Assembly: GCA_038748775.1 (NCBI GenBank)
Contig: JBCDIT010000001.1
Span: 434,001-498,000, forward strand
Source: DAIQNV01 sp038748775
GTDB taxonomy: Bacteria > Planctomycetota > Phycisphaerae > Phycisphaerales > UBA1924
Length of the DNA stretch: 64,000 nucleotides
Direction of reading: 5' to 3'
This document shows positions 31,063 through 39,046 of this stretch, in pieces (within the stretch, counting starts at the first letter, position 1; every line of letters starts with the position of its first letter). The notes under the pieces are model-generated. The model made no database searches, was not told where the DNA came from, and saw only the letters and a list, made by a program, of their open reading frames with translations. Made by a program: the position numbers and the translations under genes.

Positions 31063-33498
31063 TCATCCCGGGTCGGCTTCAACAACGAGTCCATCGAACT
31101 TGACCGCGCCATCGCGAGGAGCGGGACCAGGTTCGAGGACGATCCGGACAACGTGATCTGTCTGCGTCGGAGTGAACCGCACCTGCAAGCGGGTCCACCC
31201 CGATGTCGCGATCTCTTGGGGGTCGAAAGTCACCGATTCGAGCCATCGCGTCGACGCGCCGGTGGTCTCGACGCGGAGCTCAACCGAGTCTGCGATCGAT
31301 GCTCCACCGCCAACAGCGTCGCGGTTGGCGTAGACCGTGAACACGTAAGGCTGGCCAGGGGTTAAACCAGAGATCGTCTGGGACGCGCTCGAAGACTCAC
31401 TGTTTGCTTCCCAATGGCGGTACGCGAGCAGCGCCGTTCCGTCGCGAACGGGCGTCCAGGTGTCCTGCCGAGACATTGACCCGTCTGAGAGTGACCAAGC
31501 ATCGGGCTGATTCGAAGCGCCCGACGCTTGCTCGAACGATGGGTTGGCCAACACGTTCTGGCCTTGGTCGAGCGAGAGCGGCCCTTGCAGAACTCCGGGC
31601 GGCGAGAGCAAAGGGTTGTCGAATCGGACTTCGGCGAGAGCCCCGAATCCGTTCGACGTCGCGTAAACCCCAGCGAACGGGGAGACCCCGATCGCTGGGT
31701 TCTCTGAAAGCGATATGCCTTGCCAATCCCCGTCTTCGTCGGTCGCCCACGCCTGGAAGGCGTTGTTGTCGCGCCCGAGCGCGACACCGACCGGGAACCC
31801 GGAGTTTTGAACGAACCTCTGACTGGTCCCGACGCCGTTCACGCCTCGGGCGGTCACGAGGATCCGCCCATCGGGGAACACCGAGAGCGACAAATGCGCC
31901 GATGCAGGATCGGTGCTCGCACGGAGCGTCACGCCCGACTTCGCGAATCGTCCAGCGTCGAACGACGACACAACGGTGGACACAACAAACTCGGGCGGCG
32001 CCTGCCGTGCCGCGAGCCGGAGTGAATCGGATGAACCGAAGAGGTCATCCCCCGAGGTGTAGAGCACGACTTCGTCCGCGCCGAGTGAAGCGGGCGCGAC
32101 GATCGACTGCCCCCCGGGGCGATCGACCGGCCCGACATCGGTCACCGTCCACAAAGGCCAAGCATCCGTCGCGGGCGCGACCAGCGGCGGCTGAACAACA
32201 ACCGGGAGCACGTTCGCAGGCGGTCCATCGAGCGCCGCGAGGTAGTCGGCGTCAACCAGCAGAGGCATCGTGTCGAGCGTCCCGAACCCGACCTGCATCG
32301 CGCCGAGCGAGGCGGTTCGGATGTCGTTGAACGTCAGAGGTGTCTGGTTCGTGACGAGCTGCCAGCTATCACCCACCGCCCCCCCGGGGGGCAGCAACCG
32401 CTTGTACGACCAGACCGCACCGCCGATGCCAAGAGACGCCGATCGGTCGAGCGAGGCGCGGATCACGTCGTAGTTCGCAGCCCGCTCCGTCACCGGGTTG
32501 AACTCGCCCCAGAGGAATGGCACACCAAGAGAGCGGGCGTAGTCCGCGCGGTCCCGAAGCGTCGACTCCAAGAACCGGGCGTGCGTGCCCAATGTCGCCG
32601 GGCGACCATCGAAGATCCCCGGATAGAAATGCTCCGTGAGCCCAACGTTTGTCCAACCGCGGTCGGCGGGATCGCCATAGAAGCGGAGCCCATCCTGCGT
32701 CGCCGGAACGTAGATCAGGCGGTTCGGATCAACGCGGCGGATCGCGACAATCGTGCGATCAACGATGTCGACCAGTTCGTTTCGGATGTCGGTCTGGAAG
32801 TCGCCGAAGGGCTCGTTGATCAGGTCGTACGCGACAAAGTTCGGCTCGTTCTTCAACTCGCGGGCCACGCGTTGCCAGAGCCACACCAGACGATCCTGAG
32901 CCTCTGGGTCTGTCCAGAGCTCATTCATGGTCACGTCGCCCGACGGCTGATCGAGGCTCTGGCCGCCCGGGACGCTGTGCATGTCGACAACGACGTACAG
33001 CCCTGAATTCGCGGCCATCCGCACCGCGGCCCGGAGCCTGGCAAACCCATCGAGGTCAGCCTGGAATGGCGACGACTCCAGCACGAGGTGGCTCATCGGG
33101 ATGCGCACACCGTTGAAACCGGCCGAAGCGATAATGTCAAAGTCGCGTTGCGTTATCCATCGGTCGCGATGATCCTCGATCAACGCGTCCGCCGCGGCTT
33201 GACCGAACCGAGACGCGAGGATGCCCAGGAACGTTGCCTGGTCGCGGATGAACGCCTCGTTCTGGCCGTACATCCATGATTCGATGAGGAACCAGTTGCC
33301 AACGTTGATCAGACGGAGGTTGACGATGTTCCCGTCGGCGTCGACGAGATCGGGACCGCTGACCTCGAGGTCAACGATCGACTCAGGCAAACCGGGCGCC
33401 CCCACGTCCTGCGCCGAGGCTGTTTGTACAGCCCCGATCGCGCCCGCTACCAGAGCGGGCACGAGGGACGATGAGCGACTGATGAATAGCGTGTTCAA
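31063..33498 (-). CDS. Secreted GH5-type glycoside hydrolase with two C-terminal beta-sandwich modules
   Basis: 811 aa. Signal peptide about 1-30. GH5-like (beta/alpha)8 domain about 45-420, resembling exo-1,3-glucanases, with acid/base E229 (YDLINEPFG) and nucleophile E332 (FLWGEFNPV). Next is a beta-sandwich (about 460-640, with VVSSFDAGRFAKSGVTLRAS and DEDGDWQG), then a CBM4/9-like C-terminal domain (about 650-811, LANPSFEQ to LDQ..VRIVLEPGPAP). It should hydrolyse an extracellular glucan or related polysaccharide; the exact substrate is not predictable. It overlaps the prepilin gene upstream by ATGA and shares its transcript. Confidence 0.85.
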   Translation of the reverse strand: MNTLFISRSSSLVPALVAGAIGAVQTASAQDVGAPGLPESIVDLEVSGPDLVDADGNIVNLRLINVGNWFLIESWMYGQNEAFIRDQATFLGILASRFGQAAADALIEDHRDRWITQRDFDIIASAGFNGVRIPMSHLVLESSPFQADLDGFARLRAAVRMAANSGLYVVVDMHSVPGGQSLDQPSGDVTMNELWTDPEAQDRLVWLWQRVARELKNEPNFVAYDLINEPFGDFQTDIRNELVDIVDRTIVAIRRVDPNRLIYVPATQDGLRFYGDPADRGWTNVGLTEHFYPGIFDGRPATLGTHARFLESTLRDRADYARSLGVPFLWGEFNPVTERAANYDVIRASLDRSASLGIGGAVWSYKRLLPPGGAVGDSWQLVTNQTPLTFNDIRTASLGAMQVGFGTLDTMPLLVDADYLAALDGPPANVLPVVVQPPLVAPATDAWPLWTVTDVGPVDRPGGQSIVAPASLGADEVVLYTSGDDLFGSSDSLRLAARQAPPEFVVSTVVSSFDAGRFAKSGVTLRASTDPASAHLSLSVFPDGRILVTARGVNGVGTSQRFVQNSGFPVGVALGRDNNAFQAWATDEDGDWQGISLSENPAIGVSPFAGVYATSNGFGALAEVRFDNPLLSPPGVLQGPLSLDQGQNVLANPSFEQASGASNQPDAWSLSDGSMSRQDTWTPVRDGTALLAYRHWEANSESSSASQTISGLTPGQPYVFTVYANRDAVGGGASIADSVELRVETTGASTRWLESVTFDPQEIATSGWTRLQVRFTPTQTDHVVRIVLEPGPAPRDGAVKFDGLVVEADPG

Positions 33499-34517
33499 GG
33501 ATTCTCCAAAGGCGTGTTCACCCAGCCGTATCGCTCGACGAACCCGTTAAATGCGTTTCCGTCGTTCGCACGATTGCCCTCGGTCTGCCTTATGTAGCTC
33601 TTTCCGCGGATGTAGACCGAGTGTCCCTCAAATCCTCTCGCACCGCGTTGGCCGGGCGTCTCTGCGCTTTCCATCAGTTCAAGCGGGAATGCGGTGGGCA
33701 TCTCGAAATCCTCGAGCGACCCGTCGAGGTACACGATGAATCCACCGCCGTCGTGGCGTTGGGTGACCTCGTCGTTGTCCGACCATTTCCCGTCCGGCCA
33801 CAGACTGTTGCTGTAGCTGTCTTCCTCGATGAAGATCGGAAGGCCCCTGAACCGAACGGACTCGCCGTCTTTGAACCGCTGGTTCATGTCCCGTCGATCG
33901 ATGGAACGCTCGTCGGTATCGAAGGACGCCGGATCGGATCCGGTGAGGTACACCGCCTCGTGTTCCACGTACGTCTTCGCCCCACCGACTCCGCTGGGCA
34001 TCGTGTAGTCGAAGGCCAACTGCGCCCCTTTGTCCTCAAGCCGATCCCGGAACGCCTGGCTGAACCGCGCGTTGTTGTCGGCGCGCGCCGCAGAATCGAG
34101 GAACGTGCCCTCGAAGCTCTGCCGGTTGTTCGATGGGCACGACGCGAGTTCATCCACGCTATCCGCGTACCCAACGACCGCGCCGAAATCATGGACCTCA
34201 AACTGCCCGCTGAACTCGTAGTAGTACGCCCAGTCGGCAAACTGCACCGCGTTGGCGTTCGAGATCGGCGCCCGATCGGAAACCTCGACGTAGCTCGTCG
34301 CCCAAATCTGGTCGTCGTTGTCGTTCGCGTAATAGAGACTCAGCGTCCCAAGTTGACTCATTCGCGTTTGGCAGACGGTCTTCTGGGCCGTCGCCCGGGC
34401 TTTCCCGAGGGCCGGTAGGAGAATCCCGATCAGCAACGCAATGATCGCGATGACGACAAGCAGCTCGATCAGCGTAAAACCGGATCTTTGCAGGCTTGTC
34501 GTTTCACTTTGTTGCAT
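33495..34517 (-). CDS. Prepilin-type N-terminal cleavage/methylation domain protein (DUF1559-like)
   Basis: 340 aa from ATG 34517. Residues 12-40 contain the type IV prepilin signal RSGFTLIELLVVIAIIALLIG: cleavage at G before F, N-methyl-F, and E at +5. The body has the DUF1559-like character of Planctomycetes, with a C-terminal H-x9-D-G-like segment (HDGGGFIVYLDGS). These proteins are thought to form short surface fibres or anchors, not conventional pili. It overlaps the start of the GH5 gene by ATGA and is the first gene of the operon running down to 29.8 kb. Confidence 0.85.
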   Translation of the reverse strand: MQQSETTSLQRSGFTLIELLVVIAIIALLIGILLPALGKARATAQKTVCQTRMSQLGTLSLYYANDNDDQIWATSYVEVSDRAPISNANAVQFADWAYYYEFSGQFEVHDFGAVVGYADSVDELASCPSNNRQSFEGTFLDSAARADNNARFSQAFRDRLEDKGAQLAFDYTMPSGVGGAKTYVEHEAVYLTGSDPASFDTDERSIDRRDMNQRFKDGESVRFRGLPIFIEEDSYSNSLWPDGKWSDNDEVTQRHDGGGFIVYLDGSLEDFEMPTAFPLELMESAETPGQRGARGFEGHSVYIRGKSYIRQTEGNRANDGNAFNGFVERYGWVNTPLENP

Positions 34518-34531
34518 GCTTGAGTCTCGAA

Positions 34532-34582
34532 TGAACCGCTTCACAAACCGCCTACAGCGAGACAGTACCATGAAAGCGGTCA
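34532..34582. promoter_or_regulatory. Two LacI-like half-palindromic sites between the prepilin and lacI-type genes
   Basis: TGAACCGCTTCA (34532-34543) and TGAAAGCGGTCA (34571-34582) are each centred on CG with partial dyad symmetry and lie 39 bases apart in the spacer between the divergent prepilin (34517) and LacI-type (34655) genes. They resemble the T-x-AAxCGxTT-x-A operator at 41-63 kb at 10 of 13 positions for the first. They are weaker matches, so this is a tentative assignment. Confidence 0.35.
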
Positions 34583-34654
34583 TCAGGCAAGCTTTATTGG
34601 GGCACTCTGGCTCAGCCTCTTGACCCATCTGAAACATTCTGCAACAATGACTTC

Positions 34655-35689
34655 ATGTCCGAACGCTCATGGGCCCCATCGGAGATCGCCACGGTGCGGG
34701 AGATCGCCGCCAAAGCCGGTGTCTCGGCTGCCAGCGTGTCCCGGGCCCTACGCGATCCCACGAGAGTGCGGGCCGCGACACGAATTCGAGTCGAACAGGC
34801 AATCGAAGCCATGGACTCTGCGATCACTGGGCAGCGCCCGCGGACGACCGCCATCGGGTGCGTCTTCTTCAACGCGGCGGCCGGACTCCGATTCAGCGGT
34901 TACGACGCCACCGTCTGGGCCGGCCTCGCGCGCGCCGCGACGGGGTACGGCGCCGACGTCAACCTCATAAATGTCGATCAAACCAACCACGACAGCGGAC
35001 TCATCCAGGCGATCAAAGCCCGAGGGGTCGACGCCCTGGCCGTGCGCGTCGATGCCGAAACCGCCGGAGCGCTCGAGAGCCTCACCGATCTTGACATCCC
35101 CGTCGTCGTGATCGCCCGGGCCCACACGATCGAGGGCTTGGGATACGTGCACGTCCGAAGCCGCGAATCGTCCCGCGACGCGGTGAGGCACCTGCTCGAA
35201 CTGGGCCACACGCGAATCGCGTTTTCTCGGAACTTCGTCGCCGACGCCGACCACGCCGACCGTTTCGAGGGCTATCGCGACGCGCTCGCAGAGCAAGGGC
35301 TTGAGCCCAACCCTGCCTATCAGGTCACCACGTCGGCCGAGGCCGAAGGCGGGGCCGCGGCGATCAGCCGGCTGCTCTCCCTCCGCGAGCCCCCCACCGC
35401 GATCTTTTTCGCCGATCCGCTGCCCACAATCGGGGCGATCCGGCGCTGCCACGAGTTGGGCGTCAGGATCCCCGACGACATCTCGATCGTGGGCATCGAC
35501 GATGATCTGTTCCGCCGCGCGAGCCACCCGGTCTACACCGCGGTCTGCCAAGACGCACCGGCGATGGCCGAGAAGGCCGGGCGGCTCCTGATCGAACGGC
35601 TGCGCCAGCCCCAACTCGACCCGATCCCCAAGATCGAGCTTGAGAGCTACTTCGAAGTCAACGGAACCACCGGGCGAGCCCCGTCTTAA
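34655..35689 (+). CDS. LacI family transcriptional regulator, copy 1
   Basis: 344 aa. N-terminal helix-turn-helix about 10-60 (TVREIAAKAGVSAASVSRALRDPTRVRAATRIRVEQAIEAM) and the LacI-type periplasmic-binding-protein domain from about residue 65 (TTAIGCVFFNAAAGLRF to the C-terminus, with HTRIAF and DDISIVGIDDD). The effector pocket should bind a sugar or oligosaccharide. It is divergent from the prepilin-GH5-dockerin operon, so it is the likely repressor of that operon. It may also be the factor acting at the operators to the right. A second LacI-type gene lies at 48.7 kb. Confidence 0.9.
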   Translation: MSERSWAPSEIATVREIAAKAGVSAASVSRALRDPTRVRAATRIRVEQAIEAMDSAITGQRPRTTAIGCVFFNAAAGLRFSGYDATVWAGLARAATGYGADVNLINVDQTNHDSGLIQAIKARGVDALAVRVDAETAGALESLTDLDIPVVVIARAHTIEGLGYVHVRSRESSRDAVRHLLELGHTRIAFSRNFVADADHADRFEGYRDALAEQGLEPNPAYQVTTSAEAEGGAAAISRLLSLREPPTAIFFADPLPTIGAIRRCHELGVRIPDDISIVGIDDDLFRRASHPVYTAVCQDAPAMAEKAGRLLIERLRQPQLDPIPKIELESYFEVNGTTGRAPS

Positions 35690-35874
35690 TCGAGTCAACC
35701 ACCCCTGTCTGGGCCTAGTTCTTTTCCCAGTTTTACTCTCAGAACCCTGTGAACTTGATCAATCTGGGTAGACAGCATTGCATCTTTACCCCACACCAGA
35801 CAATATCGGGCGTCAGCAGTAGCGTTTTCAACCAAGAGCTGGGGCTCTTGTTCGATGAGAGTTTGGGAGTGGTG

Positions 35875-36558
35875 ATGTACCGTTTTGCTTCTTTGACCGT
35901 TATGGCGTCTGGTGCCGCGATCACATCGGCGGCGCCAACCATCGTTGAGAGCTTTGATCTTTTCGATCACCCAGGCGGCGCGATCAACCCGCAGGCCTAC
36001 GGCCTCCGGTTCGACACCTTCCCCGACGGGAACGGGGACGATCCGGCAACCTTCACGTTTGAGAACGCCGGTCAATCGACCGTCCGACTCGACGTGATCG
36101 ACGACGCAGGCACGATCAGCCTGCACATCCACGGCACGATCTCCGGCAACTCGGCCAACAACGGCACCGATTACGGCGTCTACGACCTCGACGTGACGTA
36201 CCAGTTCGTCACCGAGTTGGGAAACGGGTTCCGGGTGACCTCGGTTGAATTGATCGGCTCGATCACCGAGACCGCGGGCACCACCGCCGCCGGTCAACTC
36301 GCCGGCGACTCATTCGACTTCTTCAGCAAGTCTGACGGAAGCACCTCGTTCGAGTTCCGCGAAGACGGCTTCCGCGTCGCAGGCGACCAAAGTACCTGGG
36401 TCGGCCGCGGCTGGGTCGACCCCGTCCCGGGCGGATTCGCTGCTGATCAAACCTACGACTTCCTCTTCACGGCCCAGAACGCGGTCCCGCTTCCGACCGC
36501 TTCGGGTCTGGCCCTCGCAGGCCTCGGCCTGATCGCCGCCCGCCGCCGCACGCGGTAA
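35875..36558 (+). CDS. Exported protein with a PEP-CTERM-like C-terminal sorting signal
   Basis: 227 aa from ATG 35875. Signal peptide about 1-19 (FASLTVMASGAAITSAAP), a beta-rich domain with repeated G-T-I-S and D-V-T-Y-x-F strands, and a C-terminal sorting tail VPLPTASGLALAGLGLIAARRRTR: a proline pair, a glycine/alanine/leucine-rich helix and an arginine cluster. This is the layout of PEP-CTERM/VPLPA-type signals processed by exosortase-like enzymes, with an unusual P-L-P-T box. The function of the domain is unknown. It ends with a terminator, and no partner gene is adjacent. Confidence 0.75.
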   Translation: MYRFASLTVMASGAAITSAAPTIVESFDLFDHPGGAINPQAYGLRFDTFPDGNGDDPATFTFENAGQSTVRLDVIDDAGTISLHIHGTISGNSANNGTDYGVYDLDVTYQFVTELGNGFRVTSVELIGSITETAGTTAAGQLAGDSFDFFSKSDGSTSFEFREDGFRVAGDQSTWVGRGWVDPVPGGFAADQTYDFLFTAQNAVPLPTASGLALAGLGLIAARRRTR

Positions 36559-36585
36559 CCCAGCAACCGATCCGAATGCTCGAGT

Positions 36586-36617
36586 GGGCCGCCCTTTGGC
36601 GGCCCGCTTGTTCTTTT
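36586..36617 (+). terminator. Rho-independent terminator after the sorting-signal protein
   Basis: GGGCCGCC (36586-36593), loop CTTT, GGCGGCCC (36598-36605), then GCTTGTTCTTTT. The stem is a perfect 8 bases; the T-run is interrupted, so efficiency may be moderate. Confidence 0.75.
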
Positions 36618-36755
36618 GCGACCACGCGTGCGCCTGGGCTCGTCCCTGGAATCCCGCCAGGCTGACTACCGCATCCATCGGTCGAGCGTGACGCTGATAG
36701 GCTGAACATCGTCTCGAACCCACCGCCGTCACCCCTCACGACCAGGAACGACACT

Positions 36756-37775
36756 GTGAACTACCGACGACTCGGCCGCACTGGACTCAAAGTCAGCGAA
36801 GTCTCCTTCGGCTCTTGGATCACCTTCGGCAACCAGGTGGACACCACCTCCGCCGGCGCGTGCATGCGGGCGGCGTACGAAGGCGGCGTGAACTTCTTTG
36901 ACAACGCCGAGGGGTATGCGGGGGGCAAGTCCGAAGAGGTCATGGGCGAATTGCTCGCCGGCTTCGCGTGGCCTCGTGATAGCTTCATCGTCTCAAGCAA
37001 GGTGTTCTTCGGCGCACGCCGCGACTGGCCGACGCAAACCGGCCTGAGCTTCAAGCACGTGCGCGACGCGTGCGACGACGCGCTCAAGCGGCTTCGCGTC
37101 GACTACCTCGACCTCTACTTCTGCCATCGCCCCGACCCCGAAACACCGATTGACGAGACCGTCCGGGCGATGAACCAACTCATCACGGCCGGCAAGGTGC
37201 TCTACTGGGGAACCAGCGAGTGGTCGGCCGCCGAGATCGCGACCGCTCACGCGATGGCCGCCCGAGAAGGGCTCGTCGGCCCGTCGATGGAGCAATCGCT
37301 CTACAACATCTTCAGTCGCCGCAGGATTGAACAGGAGTACGCCACGCTCTTCCGCGACTTCGGGATGGGCACGACCATCTTCAGCCCCCTCGCGCAAGGC
37401 TTGCTTACGGGGAAGTACAACGAAGAGATGCCGACAGACAGCCGGGCGGGTGCCGACGACCAGAGCGTCTCGTTCTTTATCCGCCGCGGCTGGGACGAAG
37501 CCGAGGGCCGGAGCCGCCTCGAGGCGTGCCGCGGCTTCGCCGAGATCGCGGCCGACGCCGGCATGTCGATGGCCCACCTCGCCATCGCATGGTGTCTGAG
37601 CAATCCCAACATCTCAACCGCCATCATGGGCGCGACACGCCCCGAGCAGGTTGTCGAGAACGTCGCCGCATCGGAGTCCTCGGCGAAACTCACGCCCGAG
37701 ATCAAAGCGAGAATCGACGAGGTCTGCCGTTCATGCGGGGCCGATGTCGGCGTCAGTCTCGAGATGCTGGCCTGA
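36756..37775 (+). CDS. Aldo/keto reductase (voltage-gated potassium channel beta-subunit-like)
   Basis: 339 aa from GTG 36756. The opening MNYRRLGRTGLKVSEVSFGSW and the motif NFFDNAEGYAGGKSEE place it in the AKR6/7-like branch. The catalytic tetrad is present: D and Y in FDNAEGY, K in IVSSKVFF and H in LYFCHRPDPE. The NADPH-binding C-terminus contains SQVV-type GATRPEQV. It reduces aldehydes or ketones with NADPH in the cytoplasm. Substrate unknown. It is monocistronic. Confidence 0.92.
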   Translation: MNYRRLGRTGLKVSEVSFGSWITFGNQVDTTSAGACMRAAYEGGVNFFDNAEGYAGGKSEEVMGELLAGFAWPRDSFIVSSKVFFGARRDWPTQTGLSFKHVRDACDDALKRLRVDYLDLYFCHRPDPETPIDETVRAMNQLITAGKVLYWGTSEWSAAEIATAHAMAAREGLVGPSMEQSLYNIFSRRRIEQEYATLFRDFGMGTTIFSPLAQGLLTGKYNEEMPTDSRAGADDQSVSFFIRRGWDEAEGRSRLEACRGFAEIAADAGMSMAHLAIAWCLSNPNISTAIMGATRPEQVVENVAASESSAKLTPEIKARIDEVCRSCGADVGVSLEMLA

Positions 37776-37793
37776 GCGATAGGCCTCCGGAGC

Positions 37794-37870
37794 CTACCCC
37801 GAACTCACGGTCACCCGGGGCGCGAACGCTTGAATGAATGCGTCGATCCGGGCGAGCACGACCCATGCCC
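37794..37870 (-). pseudogene. Possible GC-dockerin remnant
   Basis: On the minus strand, 37794-37870 encodes SERAWVVLARIDAFIQAFAPRVTVSSG. The stretch R-I-D-A-F-I-x-A-F is the repeated core of the GC-type dockerin tails elsewhere in this window (D-V-D-A-F-I-A-A-F), also at the DNA level (TCGACGC, TTCATT and GCGTTC in the same spacing). It lies in the otherwise empty spacer between the aldo/keto reductase and tRNA-Leu. Upstream it lacks a credible gene, and the GGCP end is missing. It could be chance. Confidence 0.3.
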
Positions 37871-37997
37871 TCTCGGAATGAAATCGCGGCGCCGTCGCCA
37901 ACACACTACCCAACGCGGCGGCCGTTCCGGGGCGTGTGTGGACACGAGAACACGCGACGCCGCGGAGAGAAACGGACGAATGCCCACGCGTTCCAAA

Positions 37998-38083
37998 TGG
38001 GCCCGGGGGGGCTCGAACCCCCACTCCTGTTCCCAGGAAGCGGATTTTAAGTCCGCCGCGTCTGCCAATTCCGCCACGGGCCC
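37998..38083 (-). tRNA. tRNA-Leu(TAA)
   Basis: A complete 86-base cloverleaf on the minus strand. Acceptor arms GGGCCCG and CGGGCCC pair perfectly. The anticodon loop is CTTAAAA with anticodon TAA, flanked by stem GCGGA/TCCGC. The T-arm is GGGGG-TTCGAGC-CCCCC, and a long variable arm, CTTCCTGGGAACAGGAG, marks the leucine class. The discriminator base is A, and CCA is not encoded. A truncated integrase lies 17 bases beyond its 5' end. Confidence 0.97.
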
Positions 38084-38100
38084 GTGGGGTTTCTGAGTCA

Positions 38101-38589
38101 TTAAAGGCGGTTCTTGTCGCACGGGGTCGCACTCGGTCGCCCCGTTTCGCCCTGCCGTTGCTGGGGCGGTTGCTGGGGGCGCAGGCCCGCTTCTGAGCCG
38201 CACGACGTTCCGGTTAGCCGGAGTTCAACAGGGTCGACGTCGGGCATCCTTGCCACCGTGGCCGCCGCTTCATCGGGCAACAAATGGCCGTACGTGTCCA
38301 GCGTGAGCGTGATCGTCGCATGCCGCATCAGCGTCTGGATCGCCTTCGGCGATGCTCCTCCCATCGCCGCCCACGCCCCGGTTGTGTGTCGGAGAGCGTG
38401 AAAATCAAGAACCCGGCCGTCATGGTCTTCCGAGGCCAAGAAGTCTGAGCCCTCACGTGCAATCCGCTCCTCGCTTCGATCCCCAGCGGCGTCAATGAAT
38501 GCCCGGCGTGCTTCCACCAGGTCTGCTCGGAACATCAAAGCGGTGCGGGTGCTCGGCGGCATCTTGAATAGACCTCTTCCCGCACCCAC
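38101..38589 (-). pseudogene. Truncated tyrosine recombinase (phage-type integrase), C-terminal half
   Basis: 162 codons carrying only the catalytic end: FHALRHTTGAWAAMGGASPKAIQTLMRHATITLTLDTYGHLLPDE, which includes H-x-L-R-H, the second histidine box (MRHA) and the nucleophile tyrosine (TYGH). The N-terminal core-binding and arm-binding domains and the first catalytic arginine are missing. The reading frame begins abruptly at about 38577 where it overlaps an ATPase fragment in another frame. It lies 17 bases from the 5' end of tRNA-Leu, consistent with an element that once integrated there. It cannot encode a functional recombinase. Confidence 0.8.
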
Positions 38590-38936
38590 TCGGCTATCCA
38601 GTCGATAATCTTCAGCCAGTTACCCGCTGACGGGCGTCCCAGCACCTTCGTGCGAGCGACATGCACTTCTGGATCAAGACCGAGATCGTCACGTCGAGTT
38701 GCCCAAACATCGATCGGCTCTTCACTCAGCATGAGTACTCGGCATTGAACCGGAGTGTCAACCATTCCCGTCCCTCGCCACAGGTCGAGGAGCAACCGGA
38801 CGAGAAGCGTGCTCTTTCCAGCCCTCCACAAACCAACGAGGAGTGTGATCGCCCCTCTCGCTACGTAGTTCGGCCAGATCCAACCCGGAGGGATACTCGG
38901 CCCGAGGTCTCCGAGTCGAATAATCTCGACGAGCGA
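38535..38936 (-). pseudogene. Fragment of a RecA-like AAA ATPase from a mobile element
   Basis: From the stop at 38937 to 38535 a minus-strand frame encodes PGWIWPNYVARGAITLLVGLWRAGKSTLLVRLLLDLW, then a segment with VLMLSEEPIDVWATRRDDLGL. This is the Walker A (GLWRAGKST) and following strand of the RecA-like ATPases found in phages, plasmids and integrative elements. There is no start codon upstream of the motif (a TTG at 38831 is internal). The frame runs into the integrase fragment at its C-terminal end, so both genes look joined by a deletion. Only about 130 codons remain. Confidence 0.7.
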
Positions 38937-39046
38937 TCAGCCGTCAGCTGCGCGGATTGATGTCGATCGGATGGCGATTTTTGCATGCTGAAGAACGATT
39001 CGCTTATCGTGACCATCTCCGGCTGAGTAACCAGTTACCAATACGC

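Noticed and set aside
39027..39038. GTAACCAGTTAC palindrome near the sulfatase stop
   Set aside because: It lies downstream of the gene and is not near any promoter; a chance 5-base inverted repeat is likely.
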